A stretch of 64,000 bases of DNA from a candidate division NC10 bacterium CSP1-5 (lineage in GTDB: Bacteria; Methylomirabilota; Methylomirabilia; Methylomirabilales; CSP1-5): the NCBI GenBank assembly GCA_001443495.1, contig LDXR01000011.1, positions 43,840 to 107,839 on the forward strand, read 5' to 3'. The notes beneath the pieces were generated by a model. The model saw only the letters and a list, made by a program, of their open reading frames with translations, was not told the origin of the DNA and did no database searches. The position numbers and the translations under genes are program-made. Of the stretch, positions 1 to 8,661 are shown one piece after another (position 1 is the stretch's first letter; every line of letters starts with the position of its first letter).

Positions 1-3000
1 CTGGGTCCTTGTCCTCTTTGGCGATCGTCACCGCCTTCTTGAGCATAGGGCCGGTGATTTTAGCGTATGTTTCCACCATCTCAGGACTCATCGGAATACG
101 CTCAATGTGCTCGTGGAGAGGCGGCAACTGGTAGCCCAGGTCGGTAATCCTTGCAAACAAGGTGATGGGCAAGAGAAACCTTATGACCGAGGGCATGATG
201 CCGGGAAGCTCTGTGGATCGATAGTTCCAACGCTTGATGTTGGTCGTGGCTCCCCGATCCCCTGGCCGGGGTGCTTCGTCCTGAGAGTAGGTGTATTTCA
301 ACAAACCATGGTGATTGACCCATAGACTGTGGCCGTCCTCATAGGAGTAGTTCTGTCTCACTTCTGGATTTCTCCGGTAGAGCAGATAGAACAGAGAGGA
401 GGCGGTTCCACCGAACAGAGTGCCAGTCAAAGCAATCGAGTACCGAGTGCCGGCAATGAACCGGGAGTCGGCCACGCCGATGTCTGTGCGGGCCGCCTGG
501 GCCTTATGCACTTCATCGGCGATGTAAATCTTGAACAGATGTCTGAATTTCTTCTGGATAAGACGGGCAACCCCTTCCCGGCGCCATCTCGACATCTCAA
601 ATAGAGGGGTCTGACACTTACCCTCAACCTTTTGCCACTTCCACTTTCCTTCCTTCCCATCGGTCCGCTCAGATTCATCGAAGTGCCAGTAGCCCTTGTC
701 CACCTTCCCGGCACAGAAGTCAGGAATCTTGTTCCAGTCCATGTAGTGACAGCCACATATGGGGCACTGGAACGCTCTGACTTTCCTCTCTTCCTCAACA
801 GCACTCTTACCGTCCTCACTATCGACGACGGTGATGCCTTTCTTCCAGCGCAGTAGAAGCCGTTCCTTGAGAACCTCACCGGCTCCAAACAGGGCCGGGA
901 TGGGCCGGACATCCTTGTCATCCTGAGTTCTATCCCAGGGTGTGTAATGCTTGGACGGCCCCATCTTGGAGGAGTAGTGCTCTGGCACTATCTGGACCGC
1001 TCCAGCCCCATACTTGCCAGGGTCAAACGCAACGATGGCGACGGCCCTCTTTCCAAGCCGGCCTGCCTGCCAGTCAGACGCGAAATCGAACAGGGTGTAC
1101 TCATCCTGATCGAAGTAATGTGCCTGGAAGCCATCGATGGTGAATTGGGTCGTCATGGTCAGCCTGACACTCGGGCTGCCTGAGTCACCGTTGCGCCTCT
1201 TGGCCCGGAAGGTCACACGGGTGGCCTGTTCCAGCGCCCTGACTAGACGGGTCCTGTTTCGCGGCGAAACGCGGACGGTCAGCCTACAGCGGCCGCCGGA
1301 ATCGCTGTCGGCTATCGGATCGACCTGCGTCCTTTCCCGGCTGGTGACCTCGCCTTCCGCCTCCTCGATGAGAGGCAGAATCACATTGTGGTAGAAGGTT
1401 CGGCCACGGCGCACGGGATCACTGATGATCCGCGCGGCAATCGGCTCATCTGGCTTGGCGATGGCTTCCGTATCCCGACGCCACTTGCCGACCATATGAC
1501 CTGGGCAGTAGATCAGGGCTGGCCACTGGTTCATCTCCCTCACCAGCCCCAGTGTGCTATTCATCAGCACCAAGATGGAGACAGCCATAGCCGTCTTGCC
1601 AATACCCATTTCCCCGTTGATGATCAGGTGGCCATGTTGCTGGAGTACTCTCTTCCCGGCGATGGCAAGATGTCTCTGGGCGTTGAACAAGCCACGCTCG
1701 TCTCTTCCTGGAAGGGGCGGTAGCTGGGCCGCCACGCCGTCCAGGGAACGCCATTCAGATTCAGTGGGGTCGAAGCCATAGGTGGCCGGATTCCTCTGCA
1801 AGATAGCAGAGGCTAGAGGATCGGCATAGCGAGTGATGAGATCGCCCACACTGTTGATGTCGGACACCAGTTCAATTTCTTTGTCCGTGATCGTGGTAAT
1901 GACAGTGCAAGGCTTCTCCCGTTCCTCCACGTTGTAGTGGGTCACCTGTCCTTTACTATCCATGACGGGCAGGGAGGTCTGCACCTTCTGTTTCTGGGAC
2001 AGACCACGCAATAGCATTCGGCGCCCATCGGGCAATATGATCGGGAGTGTTCCAATCTCGCCCGCACCGAGAAGCATACTCACGTGCCCAATCTTGGGCG
2101 GCACGGCTGTCTGGAAGGGAGAGCCGACCGGCTTGACATGAGTCACTTTCCGAAACTCCTCGGCCGCGGTCAGTTTACAGCGCAGGGCGGCATCCACCAT
2201 ATCGGTGTGAGAGACGGGCGCATAACTAAACCGATCCTCATCGGGCCGGGAAGGGATGACCCAGGCAGGCTCATCTTCCTGGCGAGCACGCATGGGCGGG
2301 ATGTCGGTGAAGACCGGCACTTCCACCTTGCGTGTCTTCTCCTCACCAGTCTCTTCATCGGTATAAGACTCTTCCTGTTTCCCCCATCCCATGATCAGGT
2401 GGTCATCGGTCAGGCAGGTGAGTTCCTGAATGGCCTTGCTCCCCGGATGGACATAGGCCGCTCCCCGATTGCAGGCCAGGATCACAATCTGACCGAATTT
2501 CTCATAGTCCTCGCCCGACTTGAATACCTGGAAGGATTCATACCAGCCGGCCAGGTGACGGGCCAGTCGTTCTTCCATCTGACTCTGCCCAATGAGAATC
2601 ACCTGATGGCCGCCTGCGATGATCTTGTCGGTCGTCTTAGTGACGAAGAGGTACTCGTGCCGCAACCTCTTCCCGGACTCGTCCCGTGTCTCCGACCAGT
2701 CGTAAGGTGGATTGTTGAACGCCAGAGAGACAGAGCGTCTCGCCCAGCTCACACCATAGAAGGTGGTAGGCAGCACCCGATCCAGTACCTTAGCAGCCTC
2801 GACCGATCGGGAGTAGGAGAGCTCGATGCCCCAGGTTTCCGCAGATCCGCCGAGAAGGTCCGCGAACTGCCGCAGGGCGGCGCCCATACCGCAGGCCGGA
2901 TCAACCAGGCGAATCGGTGTCTTGACCGTAAACCAGGAAGCAATCATCTCAATGATGGCTGGCTCAGTGGGGTAGTACAACAGTTTGCTCTGTGATTCCA

Positions 3001-3010
3001 AACGTGCCAT
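1..3010 (-). CDS. DNA methyltransferase-helicase fusion, C-terminus beyond window
   Basis: An uninterrupted frame of 1,003 codons begins at ATG 3010-3008 and is still open at the left edge. The N-terminus has adenine methyltransferase motifs: DPACGMG (residues 37-43) and NNPPY (99-103), reminiscent of DUF6094 proteins. A superfamily 2 helicase-like ATPase follows, with Walker A GEMGIGKT (about residue 470), a CPIC...DFC zinc-binding insert (about 750), a DEVH box (about 830) and a TGT motif III. The order methyltransferase then helicase recalls phage P1 DarB and other large antirestriction proteins, so modification or protection of incoming DNA is a reasonable inference; a replication role is the alternative. 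It is the last visible gene of the leftward early operon. Domain calls are solid, the biological role is not. Confidence 0.88.
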   Translation of the reverse strand, partial: MARLESQSKLLYYPTEPAIIEMIASWFTVKTPIRLVDPACGMGAALRQFADLLGGSAETWGIELSYSRSVEAAKVLDRVLPTTFYGVSWARRSVSLAFNNPPYDWSETRDESGKRLRHEYLFVTKTTDKIIAGGHQVILIGQSQMEERLARHLAGWYESFQVFKSGEDYEKFGQIVILACNRGAAYVHPGSKAIQELTCLTDDHLIMGWGKQEESYTDEETGEEKTRKVEVPVFTDIPPMRARQEDEPAWVIPSRPDEDRFSYAPVSHTDMVDAALRCKLTAAEEFRKVTHVKPVGSPFQTAVPPKIGHVSMLLGAGEIGTLPIILPDGRRMLLRGLSQKQKVQTSLPVMDSKGQVTHYNVEEREKPCTVITTITDKEIELVSDINSVGDLITRYADPLASAILQRNPATYGFDPTESEWRSLDGVAAQLPPLPGRDERGLFNAQRHLAIAGKRVLQQHGHLIINGEMGIGKTAMAVSILVLMNSTLGLVREMNQWPALIYCPGHMVGKWRRDTEAIAKPDEPIAARIISDPVRRGRTFYHNVILPLIEEAEGEVTSRERTQVDPIADSDSGGRCRLTVRVSPRNRTRLVRALEQATRVTFRAKRRNGDSGSPSVRLTMTTQFTIDGFQAHYFDQDEYTLFDFASDWQAGRLGKRAVAIVAFDPGKYGAGAVQIVPEHYSSKMGPSKHYTPWDRTQDDKDVRPIPALFGAGEVLKERLLLRWKKGITVVDSEDGKSAVEEERKVRAFQCPICGCHYMDWNKIPDFCAGKVDKGYWHFDESERTDGKEGKWKWQKVEGKCQTPLFEMSRWRREGVARLIQKKFRHLFKIYIADEVHKAQAARTDIGVADSRFIAGTRYSIALTGTLFGGTASSLFYLLYRRNPEVRQNYSYEDGHSLWVNHHGLLKYTYSQDEAPRPGDRGATTNIKRWNYRSTELPGIMPSVIRFLLPITLFARITDLGYQLPPLHEHIERIPMSPEMVETYAKITGPMLKKAVTIAKEDKDP
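1256..1270. repeat. Dispersed inverted repeat, copy 1 (inside a gene)
   Basis: The site reads GTTTCGC-G-GCGAAAC, two 7-bp arms around one G. It lies inside the helicase part of the methyltransferase-helicase gene. The same 15 bases, in the same orientation, occur at three other places in the window (11635, 29729, 61439), so it is a DNA-level element rather than a coding coincidence. Confidence 0.75.
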
Positions 3011-3018
3011 TGAGTTCC

Positions 3019-3963
3019 TTAACCGGCGAGCGTGATCTCGCCGGAATAGAGTGCAAGTCGAATGATGTCTCTCCAAGCATCTGTGCTAGAGCTTACCCGG
3101 ATGGCGTTCCTGATGTCCGAGACACCGACCACGGGCAGACTCTCAATCAGCCCTTCATGTAAGCCGTGCTCGTAAAGAGCACTGCCCCACTCATCCAGGT
3201 AGCCCCAGGGAGTTGCCAGAGCTAGGCGCTGGATAAATTTCCGAACAGGGTCCTCGTGCTCCATAGAGACGACATAGAAATTTTCCAGACCGGCCGGATT
3301 GCCCGCGCCTGGATGAAGCAGGAAGCTGGTCAGTCCTTGCGCCCCTGTTTTGGCTTCCAGGTTGGCGGTGATGACTTGGTAGCCCCTTCGAGCGCCAAGA
3401 AGCTCGACATGCATGGCCGGGCCATTGAGATATAGAAAGCTGTTCTTCCTGTTCACCGACAGACTTGCTCGGACAGCCACCTGTAGTTCTTTCGCATTGG
3501 TCACGATCTGGGCTGCCACGAGGGTCTGTGTTCCAGGATCGTAGGTGGCTCCCACCACCCTGACCATGGCAGACTCGTTTGACAAAGTGTAGGATGGATA
3601 TTTGGGTTCTTCTGTCGTGGTAGTTGACACTTTCAGAGTTTTCTCAATGCCTGCTATGGCCTCGGCAACGACATCACCGTGACATGGATCGGGCTTACAC
3701 CAGCAGACGAGGACAATGTTCTCACCCGCCTTATGCTTGTGCGATAGGCGTAGCAACTCTCGCTTGGCTGGCCCATTCACGCGGTACTGATTTCTCAGCC
3801 AGCCGCGGTAGCGGGCAACCACATCTTCCCGGCTTATCCCTCGTTTGAGCAAGCCCAGAAAGGGATTGGCAAGCGGTGAGGATACCGGGAAGCGGGGCTG
3901 GTTGGCCCACCCGATGTACTCCCCATCCTGCTTCCAGTCACGAGCGTTGACGACGGCGATCAC
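3019..3963 (-). CDS. DUF4326-domain protein
   Basis: The first about 120 residues match the DUF4326 pattern: an N-terminal VVNARD, then YIGWANQ, a LANPF motif, and a Cys/His cluster CWCKPDPCHGD near residue 88. Phage and bacterial DUF4326 proteins are small and of unknown function. Here the domain is followed by about 190 residues I do not recognise, so it is a two-part protein. The Cys/His cluster suggests metal binding. It lies 8 bases downstream of the next gene's stop region and overlaps the preceding gene by an ATGA junction, so it is translated within the early operon. Confidence 0.8.
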   Translation of the reverse strand: MIAVVNARDWKQDGEYIGWANQPRFPVSSPLANPFLGLLKRGISREDVVARYRGWLRNQYRVNGPAKRELLRLSHKHKAGENIVLVCWCKPDPCHGDVVAEAIAGIEKTLKVSTTTTEEPKYPSYTLSNESAMVRVVGATYDPGTQTLVAAQIVTNAKELQVAVRASLSVNRKNSFLYLNGPAMHVELLGARRGYQVITANLEAKTGAQGLTSFLLHPGAGNPAGLENFYVVSMEHEDPVRKFIQRLALATPWGYLDEWGSALYEHGLHEGLIESLPVVGVSDIRNAIRVSSSTDAWRDIIRLALYSGEITLAG

Positions 3964-4235
3964 TTTGCCTCTCTGGCTAGTAGGGAAGCAATCTCTTCCT
4001 TCCTGGCCCTGAGTTGGTGCCTGGCATACTCACCAAGTGCAACATCAATCCCAAGAGAGATGAGAATGCCTGCTACTGAGGCAGGGTTGGTGTCGATCTT
4101 GCTTTTGAACTGGGCCATCGTGACGAGCGTTCTGAGTTCCTGCACTAGGACACTCGGTAGGTTGAACTCGGCTTCACCCTCCAACTCGCCCTGCAGAACG
4201 ATCTTCATGGTGTTTTTCTTAACGACGGCAGGCAT
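3960..4235 (-). CDS. Small hypothetical protein, 91 aa
   Basis: I do not recognise this protein. It is 91 residues, predicted mostly helical in the second half, with a charged C-terminus (RARKEEIASLLAREAK). Its stop overlaps the start of the DUF4326 gene by ATGA, which supports translation. An internal methionine at residue 10 (position 4208) is an alternative start because no strong ribosome binding site precedes the first ATG. Confidence 0.65.
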   Translation of the reverse strand: MPAVVKKNTMKIVLQGELEGEAEFNLPSVLVQELRTLVTMAQFKSKIDTNPASVAGILISLGIDVALGEYARHQLRARKEEIASLLAREAK

Positions 4236-4238
4236 GGG

Positions 4239-4739
4239 CTACTCATCTACTCGGGTGTGTTTGTGAGATGATGCTGTGTTCTTGTGAGTGGTATCCCACC
4301 ACGAGAACACATTCTGATCTCCCCACTCAGCATCGGGGTAGTACAGAACACAGGCTAAGGCGAGCAAGAGCGGGAGATGGGGTTCCCCGCTTGGGCCGCC
4401 GATTCCACCCCAGTAGTATTCGTCTGCATTGTTCCAGGGGGCGATGTCTACTCTGTCTCCCCGGAAGGTGATGGTGTCTTCGTGATGATCACCCATGCGA
4501 TTAAGCGTGTGTCGGAGACAATCAAACGCACCTCTGAAAGTACCCAGGCGGAAGTAAGGGGTAGGCGACATCTTGCGTCGGATGGCCTTGATGATATTCT
4601 CGGCAGTGACCGGCCAATCGTATCCAGGAAGGCCGGCTTCCTGGGCCTGGTCACACTCCACATCGCTGAGCCAGATGCGGATCTGTAGATCGTCGGCTCT
4701 CTTAAAGGGCAGGTTAGACCAACGCGCTATCTTTTTCAT
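4239..4739 (-). CDS. Hypothetical protein, 166 aa
   Basis: Unrecognised. I place the start at ATG 4739 (MKKIARW...) because it overlaps the upstream stop as TGATG; the frame is open further upstream but that part reads as the shadow of the neighbouring gene. The protein is rich in Trp and Tyr, with a WGGIGGPSGEP stretch near residue 120. No catalytic motif is visible. Context is the early accessory operon. Confidence 0.65.
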   Translation of the reverse strand: MKKIARWSNLPFKRADDLQIRIWLSDVECDQAQEAGLPGYDWPVTAENIIKAIRRKMSPTPYFRLGTFRGAFDCLRHTLNRMGDHHEDTITFRGDRVDIAPWNNADEYYWGGIGGPSGEPHLPLLLALACVLYYPDAEWGDQNVFSWWDTTHKNTASSHKHTRVDE

Positions 4740-5095
4740 CACACAAACTCCAGGGGTGGCATAGGGATAGCCCGATGAATAGGCCGCCATAGATGCAGCA
4801 CACCGGGATGGATGTTTATGTACCTGGACTGGGGCGGGTGGTACTGAACGACACACTCCTCGGGCTCCCAGAACAGGTGTCTCACAAAGGACATCTCATC
4901 CCAGGAAGGGATGACTGCCCCTTTCTTAGAGACGGACACGTGCTCCCATTCTCCACCGTCCGAGACGATTAAGTAGAGTAGCTTACCGTGATCGGGACCA
5001 GGGATCAGGAAGGCCCCGTTATTACCGATGGCGCCGGCGTAGCGGCCTCTCTTCACCCGGTAGGGTTCAACCCTCGGATTCGGAGTAGGTCTCAT
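4739..5095 (-). CDS. DUF7694-like phage protein, 118 aa
   Basis: The second half has a recognisable arrangement: WEHVSVS, PSWDEMSFVRHLFW, VVQYHPP and a C-terminal LHLWRP. I associate this set of motifs with the small phage family catalogued as DUF7694, whose function is unknown. I chose ATG 5095 (MRPTPNPR...), which makes a 29-base overlap with the upstream gene; a longer start at 5278 would read through that gene in another frame and is less likely. The family assignment is from memory of motifs. Confidence 0.68.
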   Translation of the reverse strand: MRPTPNPRVEPYRVKRGRYAGAIGNNGAFLIPGPDHGKLLYLIVSDGGEWEHVSVSKKGAVIPSWDEMSFVRHLFWEPEECVVQYHPPQSRYINIHPGVLHLWRPIHRAIPMPPLEFV

Positions 5096-5327
5096 CCGGC
5101 TCTTCTTCCAGGATATACGCCGGCAGGCCACGTACTCGCCGGACGACATTGATCTCTTCCAGGGTGAATGGGCCACACCGGCCTGTGTCTGGGTCTGGGC
5201 CCATATCCACCCACCAATTCTTACATTTGCTACAGCCGCAGGTGTAGGGGTGGTCACTCGCCTCAATGAACGAATCATCGATGCCGAACTGGTGGGCGTA
5301 GTCTCTGAGGATGTCTTCCAGGCTCAT
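5067..5327 (-). CDS. Small acidic Cys-containing protein, 86 aa
   Basis: An acidic protein with a CGCSKC cluster near residue 30 next to NWW, which suggests a single metal site. The C-terminus is very acidic (EEEPDETYSESEG). Its 3' end overlaps the next gene by 29 bases. I do not recognise a family. Translation coupling inside the operon is the main argument that it is real, with codon usage like its neighbours. Confidence 0.62.
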   Translation of the reverse strand: MSLEDILRDYAHQFGIDDSFIEASDHPYTCGCSKCKNWWVDMGPDPDTGRCGPFTLEEINVVRRVRGLPAYILEEEPDETYSESEG

Positions 5328-5414
5328 GTCTTCATCCTATCCGAAAGGTGTGTCACCTAGCGTCACTTCTTGGGCGAGAAGTGCCAGCGGGAGACCCACT
5401 GGAAACGCTTCTCT

Positions 5415-6155
5415 CTACTCTTTTTCACGATCGATCTCCGCAATGGTGAAGGCTCCCTCAACCCAGACATTCTTGACCCGGGGCGGCGGCTCGGCCTTCA
5501 CTCTCTCCGGTAGGGGCAGGCCACGTCTCTCGAGCTCACCTTCCAGGGCAGTAGCCCAAAGCCCTGCCTGGTACTCGATCTCGTCTGCCTCATCCATGGC
5601 CCGTTCTGCTGCATCCTGGGCTCCATCACCGTGAGGGCCCCAGAAGGGATCGTGGTAGAACATCCTGGCCGATGCGATCTTGGCCAGTCTCCGATAGAGT
5701 TGGCGTAAGGCATTGGTGAGATGCCCGGGAGACATGAGTGAGATGGGATGGAGTGAGCCGTCCTTCCCGCGCCAGATGGGGCACTGATGCCTGGCCCTGA
5801 GTCTGTTGACCAGCGCGATCTCAGCCTCTCTCTTCTCATCTGGAGGCTCATCCAGGCCCCACCTTTCTTCCTGGCGTGAACCGTAATACTCAGACCTGCT
5901 ATCGCTGTCGTCCTGCTCAGAAGGCACTTGGTCTCCCCAGTTCTGGGCTTCGACCCAAGCTTTGGCGTCCGCCATTGATGTTCCTGGCTGAAGCTGAAGC
6001 ACCGCCTTAATCCGCATGAGCTTTACCCGAGTGGGGCTAGTAGTGGTGAACTCAGGGTATTCCAATGCTGCGCGCCGATCGACATGGTGAATGTTGAGAC
6101 TAGCGAGCCTGTTATGCGTGACTTCGATGTGGAATCCGAGAAGGTTAGTCTTCAT
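5415..6155 (-). CDS. Hypothetical protein, 246 aa
   Basis: Unrecognised. The start overlaps the upstream helix-turn-helix gene stop by ATGA, a good sign for a real gene. The sequence has an acidic linker around residues 80-110 and a helical, charged middle (KREAEIALVNRLRARHQ). No transmembrane segment or catalytic signature is visible. It sits between a DNA-binding regulator and the small acidic protein. Confidence 0.7.
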   Translation of the reverse strand: MKTNLLGFHIEVTHNRLASLNIHHVDRRAALEYPEFTTTSPTRVKLMRIKAVLQLQPGTSMADAKAWVEAQNWGDQVPSEQDDSDSRSEYYGSRQEERWGLDEPPDEKREAEIALVNRLRARHQCPIWRGKDGSLHPISLMSPGHLTNALRQLYRRLAKIASARMFYHDPFWGPHGDGAQDAAERAMDEADEIEYQAGLWATALEGELERRGLPLPERVKAEPPPRVKNVWVEGAFTIAEIDREKE

Positions 6156-6430
6156 GGTTTGCTTTCTCCCGCTTGAACGCCAAGGGAAGGGGCAGGTTGC
6201 AAGTCGCCCAACCGGATGTCTTTCCGGCTTAAAATGCCCTGCTTGGCAAGGATATTGGCAACATGCGTCCTGACCGTCTCTACACTGATGCAGAGCCGGT
6301 TAGCAATCTCTTTGTTTCGCAGGCCGGCTACAACCAGGGTCGCCACTTCTTGCTCACGAGGAGTGAGTGGTTCCTGAAGGAGGTCGGACATCTCATCATA
6401 CCAGACTCGGTACTTGGGTTGGCTACCCAT
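6152..6430 (-). CDS. LuxR/GerE-type helix-turn-helix protein, 92 aa
   Basis: Residues about 20-75 form a textbook LuxR-family DNA-binding domain: LTPREQEVATLVVAGLRNKE followed by IANRLCISVETVRTHV. There is no receiver or ligand-binding domain, so it is a stand-alone DNA-binding module like GerE. ATG 6430 is chosen because it gives an 8-base overlap with the RNase H gene and a domain-only protein; a longer frame exists upstream. It may regulate phage or host promoters. A sensor kinase is encoded at 56,240 but nothing links them except co-presence. Domain identity is near certain. Confidence 0.9.
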   Translation of the reverse strand: MGSQPKYRVWYDEMSDLLQEPLTPREQEVATLVVAGLRNKEIANRLCISVETVRTHVANILAKQGILSRKDIRLGDLQPAPSLGVQAGESKP

Positions 6431-6935
6431 CACTCTCCTCCTGTCTGGGTTGGTAGCCTGGGTCCGGCTCGTAAGCCTCTTCGGCTCCTTGCTGGGCCAG
6501 CTTGTCACACCGCTCGTTATCGGGGTCCCCGTTGTGGCCCCTCACCCACTCAAACCTGACCGAGAAGTGTGAATCAATCATGTTCAGGAGCCGGCTCACA
6601 AGGTCAACGTTCTTGGCCAACTGTGGGACGGTGGCCCTGGGATCAAGGTACCATCCTTGTGCCTTCCACTTCCTGGCCCACCCTTGCCCGAACATATTGA
6701 CCAGGTACTTGCTGTCACTCCTGATGATGACATGACATGGCCTCTTGAGTGCTTCCAGGGCCGTGAGTGCCCCGTAGAGTTCCATCCGAGGCGCATTGGT
6801 CATCAGGAAACCGCCGACAATCTCTTTGGTGCTCTCTCCATAGCGTAGGACGGCGGCATAGCCACCTGTCCCGGCTGAGTTAGGCACCGGGAAGCAACAG
6901 CCATCGGTGTAGATGATGAGCTTGAACCTTATCAT
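6423..6935 (-). CDS. rnhA: Ribonuclease HI
   Basis: This enzyme cuts the RNA strand of RNA-DNA hybrids, typically removing primers or R-loops during phage replication. The four acidic catalytic residues are visible: the Asp of YTDG (about residue 11), the Glu of RMELYGAL, the Asp of SDSKYLVN and the late Asp of DNERCDKLA. The GHNGDPDNE segment is the usual substrate loop. Start ATG 6935 overlaps the upstream stop as ATGA; the extra upstream codons are a neighbour's shadow. At 170 residues it is slightly longer than the 155-residue bacterial enzyme because of a short acidic tail. Confidence 0.95.
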   Translation of the reverse strand: MIRFKLIIYTDGCCFPVPNSAGTGGYAAVLRYGESTKEIVGGFLMTNAPRMELYGALTALEALKRPCHVIIRSDSKYLVNMFGQGWARKWKAQGWYLDPRATVPQLAKNVDLVSRLLNMIDSHFSVRFEWVRGHNGDPDNERCDKLAQQGAEEAYEPDPGYQPRQEESDG

Positions 6936-7339
6936 GGCTCGGTCACCTGCTGGATGTCTTCCAGGATGAACAACTCCTGCCAAACAGTCGCCTTATGGTT
7001 TGGCTGACCACATGACCAGTAAGAAACCATCGGCTCAAAGCCCAGGTGCATCTTCCACTCGGGATCCACCGGTGTCCAGCCGATTCCGTAGTGATACTCC
7101 GCGACCGATCGTTTGCCGCATTCACAGACGACCAGCTTGGGATAATTCAGTAAGGCCGTCTCGGGTCTGCGGATCCAATCTTCAGGGTATCCGATGTAGG
7201 CAGAGGCCGCGTGCTCTGCAGCTTGCAGGGTATGACCCTCGTCGAGGTCCTCGAATCGCTGTCGCAGGATGGAAGCGAACCTATCAGTGATTCTCTTTCG
7301 GTGCGCTTCACATGCTTCAGAGGCGCTTAGGTGGTTCAT
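6932..7339 (-). CDS. Hypothetical protein with Cys pair, 135 aa
   Basis: Unrecognised. A CECGKR motif near residue 73 and a later CGQPNHK near 110 could form one zinc site. The N-terminal third is helical. It is coupled to the RNase H gene by an ATGA overlap and lies directly downstream of the RadC-like gene, so it belongs to the same early operon. Confidence 0.65.
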   Translation of the reverse strand: MNHLSASEACEAHRKRITDRFASILRQRFEDLDEGHTLQAAEHAASAYIGYPEDWIRRPETALLNYPKLVVCECGKRSVAEYHYGIGWTPVDPEWKMHLGFEPMVSYWSCGQPNHKATVWQELFILEDIQQVTEP

Positions 7340-7353
7340 CGCTATGTTCTCCT

Positions 7354-8073
7354 TTATTCAAAGGCCAGGCCGCGTTCCCTGAGTGAGATGAAACGCTGAT
7401 GGCCGATGATGAGATGATCGAGTACCTCGATGTCCAGCAACTTCCCGGCGTTGATGATCTCCTTCGTGAGGCTGATGTCCTCTGAGGAAGGAGATGGATC
7501 ACCGCTTGGATGATTGTGCGCGACAATGATGGCGGCCCCGTCTCTGGAGATGCACGGCTTGAATACTTCGGCTGTGCGAATCCAGGTTGTGTTCAGAGAT
7601 CCCTTGTAGATGGTGGGTACTGCCAGGATTCGATTGCGTGTGTCCAACACCATCACACGCAGTTCTTCCTGGGTCAGATTCTGCATGTCGGCCATGAAGA
7701 TGTCGCCGGCATCGGCGGGTGCGCGGATCTGTGTCCTCTCAATAGGCGCTGTGGTGAGGGAACGTCGTCCCAGTTCCAGAGCGGCCAATATCTGGTAGGA
7801 ACGCTTCCTCCCGATTCCCTTGGTCTTGGTCATCTCGGCGCAACTCATCTTCATCATGTCGGCAATGTCATTGCTGGCCAGTAGGTTTGCAGCAGCTTCG
7901 GCGTCGCCCGTGACGAGGGACAAGAGCTCCAGGGTTGATAACGACTTCACGCCTATGTTATCGGCTCGCCAGGTCACGTTCTCTCGGGCAATGACTTCTC
8001 GGATTACTCTTTTAGGTTTTTCAGTGTGGGTTCCATCTTGAACTACGAAGGACAATTGTCCTTCATCAGGCAT
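7354..8073 (-). CDS. radC: RadC-like JAB/MPN metalloprotein
   Basis: The C-terminal half carries the RadC/JAB metal-binding signature HNHPSGDPSPSSEDISLT, and the region before it has the helix-hairpin-helix-like segment KTKGIGRKRSYQI (about residue 85). Despite its name, RadC is not an established repair enzyme; in mobile elements it usually travels with antirestriction genes. ATG 8073 (MPDEGQLSF) is preferred and overlaps the upstream gene by 8 bases. At 239 residues it is normal for the family. Function in the phage is inferred as DNA metabolism or defence evasion. Confidence 0.93.
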   Translation of the reverse strand: MPDEGQLSFVVQDGTHTEKPKRVIREVIARENVTWRADNIGVKSLSTLELLSLVTGDAEAAANLLASNDIADMMKMSCAEMTKTKGIGRKRSYQILAALELGRRSLTTAPIERTQIRAPADAGDIFMADMQNLTQEELRVMVLDTRNRILAVPTIYKGSLNTTWIRTAEVFKPCISRDGAAIIVAHNHPSGDPSPSSEDISLTKEIINAGKLLDIEVLDHLIIGHQRFISLRERGLAFE

Positions 8074-8392
8074 GGGCACTCCTGGGTCGTGTCGTGTATC
8101 TCTGCATGGTGGACACCCGAGCAAAGGCCCATTCTGGGATATTGCCCGTCTCGAAGAGGAGTTCCCTCTTCCCGCGTAGGGTTTCGGTGTGAGAGATACA
8201 CCGAAATCCTGCCCGGCGCTGGAAGTAAACAGTGAACTCCACTTCGTCTGGAGCGACGATGAGCTTCCTCACCTCGTAGTCACGCGATCGGGCGATGGAC
8301 CGATCGTAATAGTCTACGGCGATCAGGCCGCCCAGCATGAGCGTGATGAGGGTCATGATGGATAGAAAGATGGTTGTTGAAGAGGGATCCAT
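8066..8392 (-). CDS. Single-pass membrane protein, 108 aa
   Basis: Residues about 8-28 form a hydrophobic segment (TIFLSIMTLITLMLGGLIAV) after a very short N-terminus, followed by a positively charged, soluble domain. This suggests an inner-membrane protein with a cytoplasmic domain. An AAGGAG site precedes the ATG, although with long spacing. No family recognised. It overlaps the RadC-like gene by 8 bases. Confidence 0.7.
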   Translation of the reverse strand: MDPSSTTIFLSIMTLITLMLGGLIAVDYYDRSIARSRDYEVRKLIVAPDEVEFTVYFQRRAGFRCISHTETLRGKRELLFETGNIPEWAFARVSTMQRYTTRPRSAHA

Positions 8393-8424
8393 GGTGGTGT
8401 GGTCTCCTTTGCACTGTGGGTTCT

Positions 8425-8661
8425 TCAGTCCTTCTTGGGGGTCGCGTACCAGCGCGCGACCGTCCTTTCCTTTCCCGGTGCCCCATAGGTGTTAATGTGC
8501 CGGACAAGGTAGCCCTCGTTCTCCCAGGTCTGGAGCATGACAGCGGCCTGCGCCTGGAAGAGACCGGTGTGCTTGGCAATCTCGGCCAGTGTCCGGCCCT
8601 GCTCTTCGGCTTCCTGGACAAATTGCAATATGACCTTCTCGGGTCTGAGATCGGAGCTCAT
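8425..8661 (-). CDS. Winged-helix-like small DNA-binding protein, 78 aa
   Basis: The pattern EQGRTLAEIAKHTGLFQAQA then LQTWENEGYLVRH reads as a short winged helix-turn-helix, with a turn at residues 25-40 and a wing at about 50-75. It is probably a small transcriptional regulator or DNA-binding accessory. Its start overlaps the upstream stop as ATGA. Family not identified. Confidence 0.68.
   Translation of the reverse strand: MSSDLRPEKVILQFVQEAEEQGRTLAEIAKHTGLFQAQAAVMLQTWENEGYLVRHINTYGAPGKERTVARWYATPKKD

Noticed and set aside
2084..2995. A 303-codon open frame on the plus strand
   Set aside because: It lies fully opposite the methyltransferase-helicase gene, whose frame carries clear motifs. 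The plus frame has no recognisable sequence and no ribosome binding site.
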